From assembly GCA_004791255.1 (NCBI GenBank), contig SRUQ01000009.1, forward strand, positions 1 through 64,000: a stretch of DNA of 64,000 nt. The letters are read 5' to 3'. The DNA comes from a bacterium M00.F.Ca.ET.205.01.1.1 (GTDB lineage Bacteria > Pseudomonadota > Alphaproteobacteria > Rhizobiales > Rhizobiaceae). A model generated the notes under the pieces. It was given only the letters and a program-made list of their open reading frames with translations, did not search any database and was not told where the DNA came from. Below, piece by piece: positions 46,244 to 52,929 of the stretch. Made by a program: the position numbers and the translations under genes. The stretch's first letter is position 1. The number at the start of each line of letters is the position of its first letter.

Positions 46244-47289
46244 GAAATGCCCCGTGCGAGGAAATTCGAAATCGTACCGGCGATCTCCTCAGGGTCGGTC
46301 CCCAGGGACAGCCGGTAGCATGGCAGCAGTCGAGTGAGTTCGCCAAACAGACGGAAGCCGCTCTCACGCTCGCCGGGCATCTGCATGATGCCCGATGGTG
46401 CAAGCGCCAGCATGGCGTCCCGGCGAGAAGCCGGCACGATTGAACTTGTCTCGCTGCCGCTGATATGTGGCACCATCAACGCAATGATGTCCAGAGTTGC
46501 AGGCACCGGCCGAGGCGCGATATCGGCAATGTGAAAAGTATGCTTGCCCTGCCAGTTGAGCGGCCCATGCTGCCTGAGCCGCTGCTGCAGCCCCAGCCGC
46601 GCGAAGCCTTGCGGGTCCTGCTTCAGCGTTGAAAACAGCGGTCGTGCGGTCACGCCCCTCTCAAGGTCGACCAGCACATAATCGTCGCCGACGCTGTCCA
46701 GGCCGTTGAGCAGCCCGGATGCCACCGTTCCCGACTTTCCGGCCCCACCCGAGCCGGCCAGCAGGATGCCCTTGCCGTCGAGGCCAAGCGTCCCGGCATG
46801 GGCAAGCCGCATGCCGCGCGCCGCATATTCCCAGTGCAGGAAGGGGCGCAGCGGCGCCGCCGGCTCCCATGGCGGGAAAGCGTTGGCCGCGGTCATCAGT
46901 TGCACACCGACCCGGTGCTGCGGATCGTAGAACTGCCAGAAATCGAGATCGTGGTAGAAATGGCCGCGCAATCCGGCCTCAGCCAAACGCGTCGCAAAAC
47001 CATGTTCGGTGTAGTGCGCGTCACCCCACTGCGCCGGGATGGGGATCGTGTCGATGCCCGGGTGAGCGACGAAAATCCGGGAGCCGGCTGTTTCAGCCTC
47101 ATCATTGCCGGCTTCGACATAGGCATGGCCGAGGGCGTCCGCCAGCGCGCCGGGGCTGAGATGGACGGTGAGTTCCAGTCGAGGCAAGCGCGACTTGTGC
47201 GTAACCGGAAACTTCGCGGCCGCGCTTTCCGCGGTGGTGATGAGATAGCGGGCGTAGTCTGGCAGGGTTTGGAGTGTGACGCGCGGCAT
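46240..47289 (-). CDS. HPr-kinase/phosphorylase-like ATPase
   Basis: The 349-residue protein has a P-loop GSGGAGKSGT (179-188; Lys185, Ser186) and the following GDDYVLVDLE (about 201-210), the order and spacing of HPr kinase-type proteins, which phosphorylate a Ser side chain. The N-terminal ~165 residues (MPRVTLQTLPDYARYLITTA) are not like canonical HPrK; the family is known to occur with PqqD-like genes. In RiPP clusters such kinases phosphorylate the peptide. Here no peptide gene is visible, so the target is unknown. It lies 41 bp after the PqqD-like gene. Confidence 0.8.
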   Translation of the reverse strand: MPRVTLQTLPDYARYLITTAESAAAKFPVTHKSRLPRLELTVHLSPGALADALGHAYVEAGNDEAETAGSRIFVAHPGIDTIPIPAQWGDAHYTEHGFATRLAEAGLRGHFYHDLDFWQFYDPQHRVGVQLMTAANAFPPWEPAAPLRPFLHWEYAARGMRLAHAGTLGLDGKGILLAGSGGAGKSGTVASGLLNGLDSVGDDYVLVDLERGVTARPLFSTLKQDPQGFARLGLQQRLRQHGPLNWQGKHTFHIADIAPRPVPATLDIIALMVPHISGSETSSIVPASRRDAMLALAPSGIMQMPGERESGFRLFGELTRLLPCYRLSLGTDPEEIAGTISNFLARGIS

Positions 47290-47330
47290 GGGCTGTCTCG
47301 GTGTCCAGTTGTCGCGCGGTGACCGGTCAA

Positions 47331-47747
47331 TCAGTTTGCCAGCTTGACCGCCGGCCAGCCGAGAGGCTCCTCGACCTCATGGATCGGGTCCACGACGATG
47401 AGATCGGCGAGATCGTCATGGGCTTCGACGACGAGCGGCTCGCGCGCGGCGGCAAGCTGCGAGAGTAGATCGACCGGAAGCGGGTTAGGCGCCGTGTCGG
47501 CGGGCGCGAGCAACCCGAAGTCGAGCAACCGTGCAATGAAGTTTGTCAGTTCCGCCGACGCTATCGCGCCGGTCTCGGCGAGCGCACCAGCGGAAACCCC
47601 CGACGAAAGCGCCTGCCACACTCCGCTGCCTGAATCGGAGAAGCCGAAATATTTTCCCGTCGAAAGATCGAGCACCACGGCTTCGCCGTCGAAGGACTCA
47701 AACACAATGTCCTTGCTCGCCACCGCGTAGACGTCGGGCTGACGCAT
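47331..47747 (-). CDS. PqqD-family (RRE) protein
   Basis: The 138-residue protein begins MRQPDVYAVASKDIVFESFD and has the PqqD pattern DGEAVVLDLSTGKYFGFSDS followed by GSGVWQALSSGV and a helical winged-helix end (about 15-90). PqqD-like RRE domains bind leader peptides in RiPP biosynthesis. The C-terminal ~50 residues are extra. The start is the ATG at 47747; an in-frame start 99 bases upstream would add a non-family segment. First gene of a six-gene, tightly packed minus-strand operon. Confidence 0.8.
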   Translation of the reverse strand: MRQPDVYAVASKDIVFESFDGEAVVLDLSTGKYFGFSDSGSGVWQALSSGVSAGALAETGAIASAELTNFIARLLDFGLLAPADTAPNPLPVDLLSQLAAAREPLVVEAHDDLADLIVVDPIHEVEEPLGWPAVKLAN

Positions 47748-47834
47748 TGTTCCTGGCCCCGCTCTGCGATCCAGTTGGCCACCGGCCGACCGTGGGATCG
47801 CTTGCCCCTTGGTAAGGGCTGTAAACACTCGATT

Positions 47835-47857
47835 CCGCCTTGGCAAGCCAAAGGCGG
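47835..47857 (-). terminator. Hairpin between gbcB and the PqqD-like gene
   Basis: CCGCCTTGGC (47835-47844) pairs with GCCAAAGGCGG (47847-47857) with one bulge and a 2-nt AA centre. It lies about 50 bp after the gbcB stop. No good T-run; termination is possible only. Confidence 0.4.
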
Positions 47858-47906
47858 GCCGACAAAGCCCCTACCATTTTCGGGGTCGATCGGGCTCCAG
47901 GCCCGG

Positions 47907-49016
47907 TCAGGCCTCGATTTCCAGCGCCGACAGCGGTTTGGAACAGCAGGCGAGGATGAAGCCGTCGTCGATCTCGTGGTCGAGGATGCCGCCATTGTGG
48001 CTCATCTCGACATCGCCCGAAACCTTCTTCACCTTGCACGTTCCGCACAACCCGAATTCGCAGGCCGCCGGTATCCGCACGCCTGACGCACGCGCCGTCT
48101 GCAGCACGGTCTGTCCGGCAACGCAGTCGGCATCGACATCCGAAAGCGCGAAGCGGATCGGCGTCACGGCTTCGACCGGAGCGGCCGCACCGTCTTGCGC
48201 CGGCGCTGCGAACGGCGCCGGAATCTCCTCCACCAAAGGCGCCGCAAAGCTCTCCTGATGATAGTGAGCCATGTCGAAGCCGGCGGCCTCCAGCATGCCG
48301 CGCACGGCGCGCATGAAGGGATCGGGGCCGCAGCAGAAGATCTCGCGCTCGCGGAAATCCGGCGCCAGCAGCGGCAGCCGGATGGCGTCGATGCGGCCCA
48401 TATGGCCGTACCAGCCCTCGCGGCTGGAGCGCTCCTCGATCATGAAGCCGAGCGACAGGCCCGGCATGTGGCCGCCGAGCAGTTCAAGCTCCTTGCGGAA
48501 GATGATTTCTTCCGGGCGCCGCGCGCAATTGACGAAGCCGACGTCGGTCCACGGCGCGCAGTCGTTCAGCCAGCGCAGCATCGACATCATCGGCGTCACG
48601 CCGGAACCGGCCGAGACGAACAGATATTTGGCCGCCGGATGGCTGTGCAGCGAGAAATCGCCGGCCGGCCCATAGGCCTTGACGTGCGAACCGGGTTTCA
48701 GATGATCGAACATCCAGCGTGTGCCGGTGCTGCCGGCCTGCGCCTTCACCGTCACCGCGATGGAGAACGGCCGCGACGGCGATGATGACAGCGTGTAGGT
48801 GCGCATCAGCGGCCCATCAGGCGTCGGCAGTTCCAGCATCACGAACTGGCCGGGCTTGTAGCGGAACCAGGTCTGGTTGTCGGAGCGAAAGGTGAAGGTC
48901 TTTACGTCGGGCGCCTCGTCGCTGACGCCGGTCACCTCCAGCACCTGCAGCCTGTCGTTCCACGGCGCCATCTGGTCGAGATGGCGATAGAGCCCGAGGT
49001 CGGTCATGGCGTTCAT
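47907..49016 (-). CDS. gbcB: Glycine betaine monooxygenase, ferredoxin reductase subunit
   Basis: The 369-residue reductase (MNAMTDLGLYRHLDQMAPWN) has an FAD domain (RTYTLSSSPSRPFS, about 91-104), an NAD-binding domain (KYLFVSAGSGVTPMMSMLRW) and a C-terminal plant-type [2Fe-2S] domain with Cys319, Cys324, Cys327 and Cys357 or Cys358 (CEFGLCGTCKVKK). This is the GbcB architecture: it takes electrons from NADH to the Rieske oxygenase GbcA. gbcA lies immediately upstream with a 68-bp gap that holds a palindromic repeat. Paralogous demethylases (e.g. stachydrine) cannot be excluded. Confidence 0.85.
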   Translation of the reverse strand: MNAMTDLGLYRHLDQMAPWNDRLQVLEVTGVSDEAPDVKTFTFRSDNQTWFRYKPGQFVMLELPTPDGPLMRTYTLSSSPSRPFSIAVTVKAQAGSTGTRWMFDHLKPGSHVKAYGPAGDFSLHSHPAAKYLFVSAGSGVTPMMSMLRWLNDCAPWTDVGFVNCARRPEEIIFRKELELLGGHMPGLSLGFMIEERSSREGWYGHMGRIDAIRLPLLAPDFREREIFCCGPDPFMRAVRGMLEAAGFDMAHYHQESFAAPLVEEIPAPFAAPAQDGAAAPVEAVTPIRFALSDVDADCVAGQTVLQTARASGVRIPAACEFGLCGTCKVKKVSGDVEMSHNGGILDHEIDDGFILACCSKPLSALEIEA

Positions 49017-49036
49017 CCCCGTGTCCTTTTTGCTTT

Positions 49037-49085
49037 GCTCATGTCGTCATCCCAAGATCGCGGTGCACTTTTGGGCGGCATGAGC
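49037..49085. repeat. Short palindromic repeat (CATGTC family), copy 4
   Basis: GCTCATGTCG at 49037 is mirrored by CGGCATGAGC ending at 49085, with CCCAAGATCGCGGTGCACTT inside. It fills the gap between gbcA and gbcB and ends at the gbcA stop. Confidence 0.75.
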
Positions 49086-50332
49086 TACGCGACGCTGCGC
49101 AGTGCCGGCCGGCCGCCTTCGGCCAGGCGTGGGCCGATGAAACGCGCATACCAGTCGACGAACTGGATGACACCGCCCTCATGCAGTTCGGAATAGGGGC
49201 CGGGCTCGTAGGCCGGCGACAGGATGCCGAAGGCATTTTCCTCGACGATGCGGCGGTCCTGGTCGTTGGTCTCGGTCCAGACATGGGTGAGTTCGGCGAG
49301 ATCGTAATCGACGCCCTCGACCGCGTCCTTGTGCACCAGCCATTTCGTCGTCACCGCCGTTTCGGTGGCGCTGACCGGCAGCACGCGGAAGGTCACCGCA
49401 TGGTCGATGAGGATGTGGTTCCAGGTCGTCGGGTAGTGATAGTGCATCAAGGTGCCGATGCGGTCGGCCGAAACGCTGTCGGACAGGTTCTTCGTCACCG
49501 CCAGCTTGCCGTTCATCGTATAGCTCTGGGCATCGCGCAGCAGCGGCGCGCGCGTGGCGCGGTACTGGCCTTCAGGGTCGATGCGGAACTTGCTCGGCAG
49601 GCCCGCCGCTTCGCATTTGGCCCAGTGCGCCAGCATTTCCGGATCGCTGTCGGCTCCCTGCACGCCGGTTACATTAGGCGCTTCCGGGAAGGTCTTGCAG
49701 AGCTCCGGATGATTGCCGGCGCAATGATAGCACTCGCGGTTGTTTTCCCAGACCAGCTTCCAGTTGCCCTTCTCGATGATCGTGCTCTCGAAGGCGATCT
49801 TGGCCTCGCTCAGCCGGTGCGGCTTGAGATAGGGCTCGATCATCGCCCGCATCGGCGCGAAGTCGGCAGGTTCTTTCGCCAGGCAGATGAAGATATAGCC
49901 GCCGACGCTCTCGCAGGCGACCGGCTTCAGGCCGAACTGGCTCTTGTCGAAACCCTCCGCCATCTGCCGGGCGAACAGCAGCCTGCCGTCGAGCTCGTAG
50001 GTCCATTGGTGGTAGGGGCAGACGAGCTTTGCCGCCAGGCCCTTGTCGGTGTTGCACACCCGGCTGCCGCGATGGCGGCAGGAATTGTGGAAGGCATTGA
50101 TGTTGCCTTTCTGGTCGCGCACCAGCACGACCGGATAGTCGCCGACCTGCACGGTGATGAAGCTGCCGGGCTTGGGCAATTCGCAATCATGGCCGATGAA
50201 CAGCCAGTCGCGGTACCAGATCAGCTCCATGTCGAGCTTGAAGAAATCGGGATCGGTGTAGAAGGGCTGCTCGAGGGAGAAACCGTCCCTGCGGCTTTGC
50301 AGCAGCCTCAGCATGTCGTTGCGCACATCCAT
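49085..50332 (-). CDS. gbcA: Glycine betaine monooxygenase, Rieske oxygenase subunit
   Basis: GbcA demethylates glycine betaine to dimethylglycine with release of formaldehyde. The 415-residue protein has the Rieske motif CRHRGSRVC...CPYH (Cys85, His87, Cys105, His108) and the mononuclear iron motif NRECYHCAGNHPEL (His203, His208), with the KWLVHKDAVEGVDYD and ETNDQDRRIVEENA strings known from GbcA of Pseudomonas. The start is the ATG at 50332 with GAGGACAGG upstream. A cobalamin riboswitch lies 129-308 bases before it. A related stachydrine or carnitine-type Rieske oxygenase is the alternative. Confidence 0.87.
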   Translation of the reverse strand: MDVRNDMLRLLQSRRDGFSLEQPFYTDPDFFKLDMELIWYRDWLFIGHDCELPKPGSFITVQVGDYPVVLVRDQKGNINAFHNSCRHRGSRVCNTDKGLAAKLVCPYHQWTYELDGRLLFARQMAEGFDKSQFGLKPVACESVGGYIFICLAKEPADFAPMRAMIEPYLKPHRLSEAKIAFESTIIEKGNWKLVWENNRECYHCAGNHPELCKTFPEAPNVTGVQGADSDPEMLAHWAKCEAAGLPSKFRIDPEGQYRATRAPLLRDAQSYTMNGKLAVTKNLSDSVSADRIGTLMHYHYPTTWNHILIDHAVTFRVLPVSATETAVTTKWLVHKDAVEGVDYDLAELTHVWTETNDQDRRIVEENAFGILSPAYEPGPYSELHEGGVIQFVDWYARFIGPRLAEGGRPALRSVA

Positions 50333-50460
50333 GTCCTGTCCTCACAGCCAAGGACTGAACTGGTGGTGATGGAGGAAGGATTGGACGCGGGGCGCGGCGA
50401 AAGCCGGACATGCGTCGTCCGCCTCTTGATCGCCCACCGCGATCAGTCGAGTTTCGATAG

Positions 50461-50640
50461 CTCGGGCTGGTTTCCGGGCTCTGGAGTTGTCCTTGCGGAC
50501 CATCGCGACACCTTCCCAGGCTTCTTGCCCAGTGGTCTCCCGTTGCGACTTCAAACTCCACCACCGTTGCGGGGGCAGCGCCGGATTCTGACCGGCTTCC
50601 CAATTCTCCGCCCCGTCGTCACGAAGCGGCACCTGAGATG
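50461..50640 (-). promoter_or_regulatory. Cobalamin (B12) riboswitch upstream of gbcA
   Basis: Read on the minus strand from 50637, the sequence has the ordered hallmarks of the cobalamin aptamer: CAGGTGCC, GGGGCGGAGAATTGGGAAGC, CCGGTCAGAATCCGGCGCTG, CCCCCGCAACGGTG, GAGACCACTGGGC, CCTGGGAAGG and AGCCCGGAAACCAGCC at the 3' end (about 50465). An open minus-strand frame covers the region, but the RNA motifs explain it better. The next gene on that strand is gbcA, 129 bases on. In the usual mode cobalamin binding would shut the downstream gene off; a GATCGC/GCGATC hairpin near 50430-50446 could be part of the expression platform. Confidence 0.92.
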
Positions 50641-51148
50641 ACACGATCTAATCATGGCAGGCGTCGCGGCATCGGTATGAAAACGACATCGCATGCCATG
50701 CGGCGCGACATGCATTTGAAACGCAGGCGTCGACGATTGCGGGATTGCAATCATCTCCAATTGCCGGCTGTGCCGGACGTCGGTTTTGACCCTTAGCCGG
50801 GGATAAAAAAACGGTAACAGTTTCGAAAAGTGACTATTAGCGGTTTCTAAAATCGAACCGAACGGTTCGTTTCTGTTGACGGTGCGTGCAGCACAGTGTG
50901 AACGCCGGGCCCCCGACACAGTTGGTGAACAGCCAGAGCGATTCATCTAAGCAGCTGATATTAAGAGCAAAAAAATAAGGTGTAGATGGCTTTGGCACAA
51001 TTTCAAGTGGCGGATTCATGGTCCACACGGAACAACTTCGTGATTGGAAATGGCCCTGCGTCTCTCCCACATCGGGGCAGTCCGAACGACGCGATTTCAT
51101 TCCCAAGACACGCCGCTAGACGGACGGAAAAATACTGGAGTACTAAAA
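50641..51148. other. Non-coding stretch between the riboswitch and the DUF680 genes
   Basis: No credible gene was found in these 508 bases. It should hold the promoter of the riboswitch-gbcA transcript (minus strand, near 50650-50750) and that of the first DUF680 gene (plus strand). It is AT-richer than its surroundings and contains the dyad at 50854-50869. Confidence 0.5.
50854..50869. promoter_or_regulatory. 16-bp dyad, operator candidate
   Basis: CGAACCG (50854-50860), AA, CGGTTCG (50863-50869) is a perfect 7-2-7 inverted repeat of the sort bound by TetR-type repressors. It lies about 280 bp before the first DUF680 gene and 200 bp before the riboswitch start. A TTGACG follows at 50877. 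Confidence 0.4.
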
Positions 51149-51349
51149 ATGAAAAAGATGGTTCTCACTGCCGCCGCCCTTCTGGCCATTTCCGGCAGCG
51201 CCTTCGCCAATGGCAGCGACCACTATGGTTCGGACGTCCCGGCGGCAACCGCTGTCGACAGCTCGCACACCGCTTCGGTCAAGAAGTCGGAACCGGCTGC
51301 TCAGACGCCTGCCCCGGGTGCCGACCGTAACCTCTTCGGCAACAACTAA
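51149..51349 (+). CDS. DUF680-type small secreted protein 1
   Basis: The 66-residue protein has a clean Sec signal peptide (MKKMVLTAAALLAISGSAFA, cleavage after AFA) and a mature part of about 46 residues, polar and without cysteines, ending DRNLFGNN. This is the DUF680 pattern I know from Mesorhizobium, where many paralogues occur; the function is unknown. CTGGAGT precedes the ATG. It is followed after 69 bp by a paralogue with the same ending. Confidence 0.75.
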   Translation: MKKMVLTAAALLAISGSAFANGSDHYGSDVPAATAVDSSHTASVKKSEPAAQTPAPGADRNLFGNN

Positions 51350-51418
51350 CAGCCGATCCCAGCCGACGGCGGGCTCGCCCGCCTCTCCGGCGGGTCTCAA
51401 GAAATTCAGGAGACTATT

Positions 51419-51658
51419 ATGAACAAGATCCTCATCGCTGCCGCCGCCGTCCTGGCTATCTCCGGCAGCGCCTATGCCCGCAACGACAATGTTGGCGGGA
51501 CCGACATCAACAAGCAGACGACCGTCAACGTCGACAACACCCGTACCGGGTCGATCCGCAACACGGATTCGCCGGTCTACAAGCTGCTCAATTCGTCGGG
51601 TGACGTGCAGAAGTCCGCCCCCCAGGGCAGCGACAGGAACCTCTTCGGCAACAACTAA
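51419..51658 (+). CDS. DUF680-type small secreted protein 2
   Basis: The 79-residue protein begins MNKILIAAAAVLAISGSAYA (Sec signal, cleavage after AYA) and has a mature, polar, Asn/Thr/Asp-rich part (RNDNVGGTDINKQTTVNVDN) ending SDRNLFGNN like its neighbour. The shared signal core AISGSA and C-terminus with divergent middles point to duplication. CAGGAGA precedes the ATG. A strong bidirectional terminator follows at 51683-51721. Confidence 0.78.
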   Translation: MNKILIAAAAVLAISGSAYARNDNVGGTDINKQTTVNVDNTRTGSIRNTDSPVYKLLNSSGDVQKSAPQGSDRNLFGNN

Positions 51659-51682
51659 CAGCCGAAGTCGATTTCGAGTTGC

Positions 51683-51721
51683 GAAAAGAGAGCGGCGGGC
51701 CTGGCCCGCCGCTCTCTTTTC
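51683..51721. terminator. Bidirectional intrinsic terminator (DUF680 genes / aglK)
   Basis: GAAAAGAGAGCGGCGGGC (51683-51700) pairs perfectly with GCCCGCCGCTCTCTTTTC (51704-51721) over a CTG loop: an 18-bp stem flanked by A and T runs on both sides. It can end the plus-strand DUF680 transcript and the minus-strand agl transcript. Confidence 0.85.
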
Positions 51722-51748
51722 ATGCCGAAACCACTCGACGCGCCGGCC

Positions 51749-52861
51749 TCAGGCCGCCTTCACTTCCACCATCTTGTGCGAGAAAGAGTGCCCGTCGGCG
51801 TCGAAGATGTGAAGGTCTCCGGCATCGGCGGTCAGCCGCAGCGTCGCGCCGCGCTTGACCTCGACATTACCCGGCAGCTTGGTCACCAGCGGCAGGTCGG
51901 CGCGGCCGATGTCGATATAGACGAGCTGCACCTCGCCAAGCTGCTCGACATAGTCGACCGTGCCCTCGAACAGATAGTCGGCACCGCTCGCGATCGCGAG
52001 GTCTTCCGGGCGCACGCCGAAGCTGACCGACATGCCCTTGGCCGAGGCAGGCGTCGCGATCGGCACCGTCGCCTTGCGGCCGCCGACATGGCTGATGACG
52101 GTCGGGCTGCCTGATTTGTCGATGGTCGCCGGCAGGATGTTCATGGCCGGCGAGCCGATGAACTGGGCGACGAACAGATTGCCGGGCCGCTTGTAGAGCT
52201 CCATCGGCGTGCCGACCTGCTCGATATGGCCTTCCTTGAGCACGACGATGCGGTCGGCAAGCGTCATCGCCTCCACCTGGTCGTGGGTGACGTAGATCAT
52301 GGTCGTGTTGGGCATCGATTCCTTGAGCTTGGCGATCTCGATGCGGGTGGCGACGCGCAAGGCGGCGTCAAGGTTCGACAGTGGTTCGTCGAACAGGAAC
52401 ACTTTCGGGTTGCGCACGATGGCGCGGCCGATGGCGACGCGCTGGCGCTGGCCGCCAGACATCGCCTTGGGCAGGCGGTCGAGATATTTGGTCAGCTGCA
52501 GGATTTCCGCCGCCTGGCGCACGCGGCGGTCGATCTCGGCCTTGTTCTCCTTACCGATCTTCATCGAGAACGCCATGTTGTCGTAGACAGTCATGTGCGG
52601 ATAGAGCGCATAGGACTGGAACACCATGGCGATGCCGCGTTTCGAAGGCGGCACGTCGTTGACCATCTCGCCGTCGATCTTGAGGTCGCCAGACGTGATT
52701 TCCTCAAGCCCGGCGATCGAGCGCAGCAAGGTCGACTTGCCGCAGCCAGACGGCCCGACGAAGACGATGAACTCGCCCGATTTGATGTCGAGGTCGATGC
52801 CGTGGAGAATGTTGAGATTGCCGTAGGACTTCTTCACTTGCCTCAAATTGACATCGGCCAT
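51749..52861 (-). CDS. aglK: Alpha-glucoside ABC transporter, ATP-binding protein
   Basis: The 370-residue ATPase powers the AglEFG importer. It has Walker A GPSGCGKST (about 36-44), the signature MSGGQRQRVAIGRAI (about 134-148), Walker B VFLFDEPLSNLDAALR, the switch His in MIYVTHDQVEA, and the C-terminal OB-fold regulatory domain (about 240-370; FGVRPEDLAI) of MalK/UgpC-type proteins. It is the last gene of aglEFGAK, 68 bp after aglA; that gap holds a 19-bp tandem repeat. Followed by a strong bidirectional terminator. Confidence 0.9.
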   Translation of the reverse strand: MADVNLRQVKKSYGNLNILHGIDLDIKSGEFIVFVGPSGCGKSTLLRSIAGLEEITSGDLKIDGEMVNDVPPSKRGIAMVFQSYALYPHMTVYDNMAFSMKIGKENKAEIDRRVRQAAEILQLTKYLDRLPKAMSGGQRQRVAIGRAIVRNPKVFLFDEPLSNLDAALRVATRIEIAKLKESMPNTTMIYVTHDQVEAMTLADRIVVLKEGHIEQVGTPMELYKRPGNLFVAQFIGSPAMNILPATIDKSGSPTVISHVGGRKATVPIATPASAKGMSVSFGVRPEDLAIASGADYLFEGTVDYVEQLGEVQLVYIDIGRADLPLVTKLPGNVEVKRGATLRLTADAGDLHIFDADGHSFSHKMVEVKAA

Positions 52862-52876
52862 TGGTTTCCTCCCAGT

Positions 52877-52928
52877 ATTTTCTCAAAGACGAATGATTTT
52901 CTCAAAGACCAGTGAATTTCTCAAAGAT
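52877..52928. repeat. 19-bp tandem repeat between aglA and aglK
   Basis: ATTTTCTCAAAGAC starts at 52877 and again at 52896, and a shortened ATTTCTCAAAGAT follows at 52916: about 2.7 copies with a 19-bp period. It is transcribed in the aglA-aglK gap. On the minus strand it reads TCTTTGAGAAA three times. Confidence 0.7.
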
Positions 52929-52929
52929 T

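Noticed and set aside
47748-47906. RiPP precursor peptide gene upstream of the PqqD-like gene
   Set aside because: No short frame with a ribosome site and leader/core-like sequence was found; only an upstream extension of the PqqD-like frame and a hairpin.
50342-50644. A 100-codon open frame on the minus strand upstream of gbcA
   Set aside because: It coincides with the cobalamin riboswitch; the ordered RNA motifs explain the sequence, and the protein has no recognisable features.
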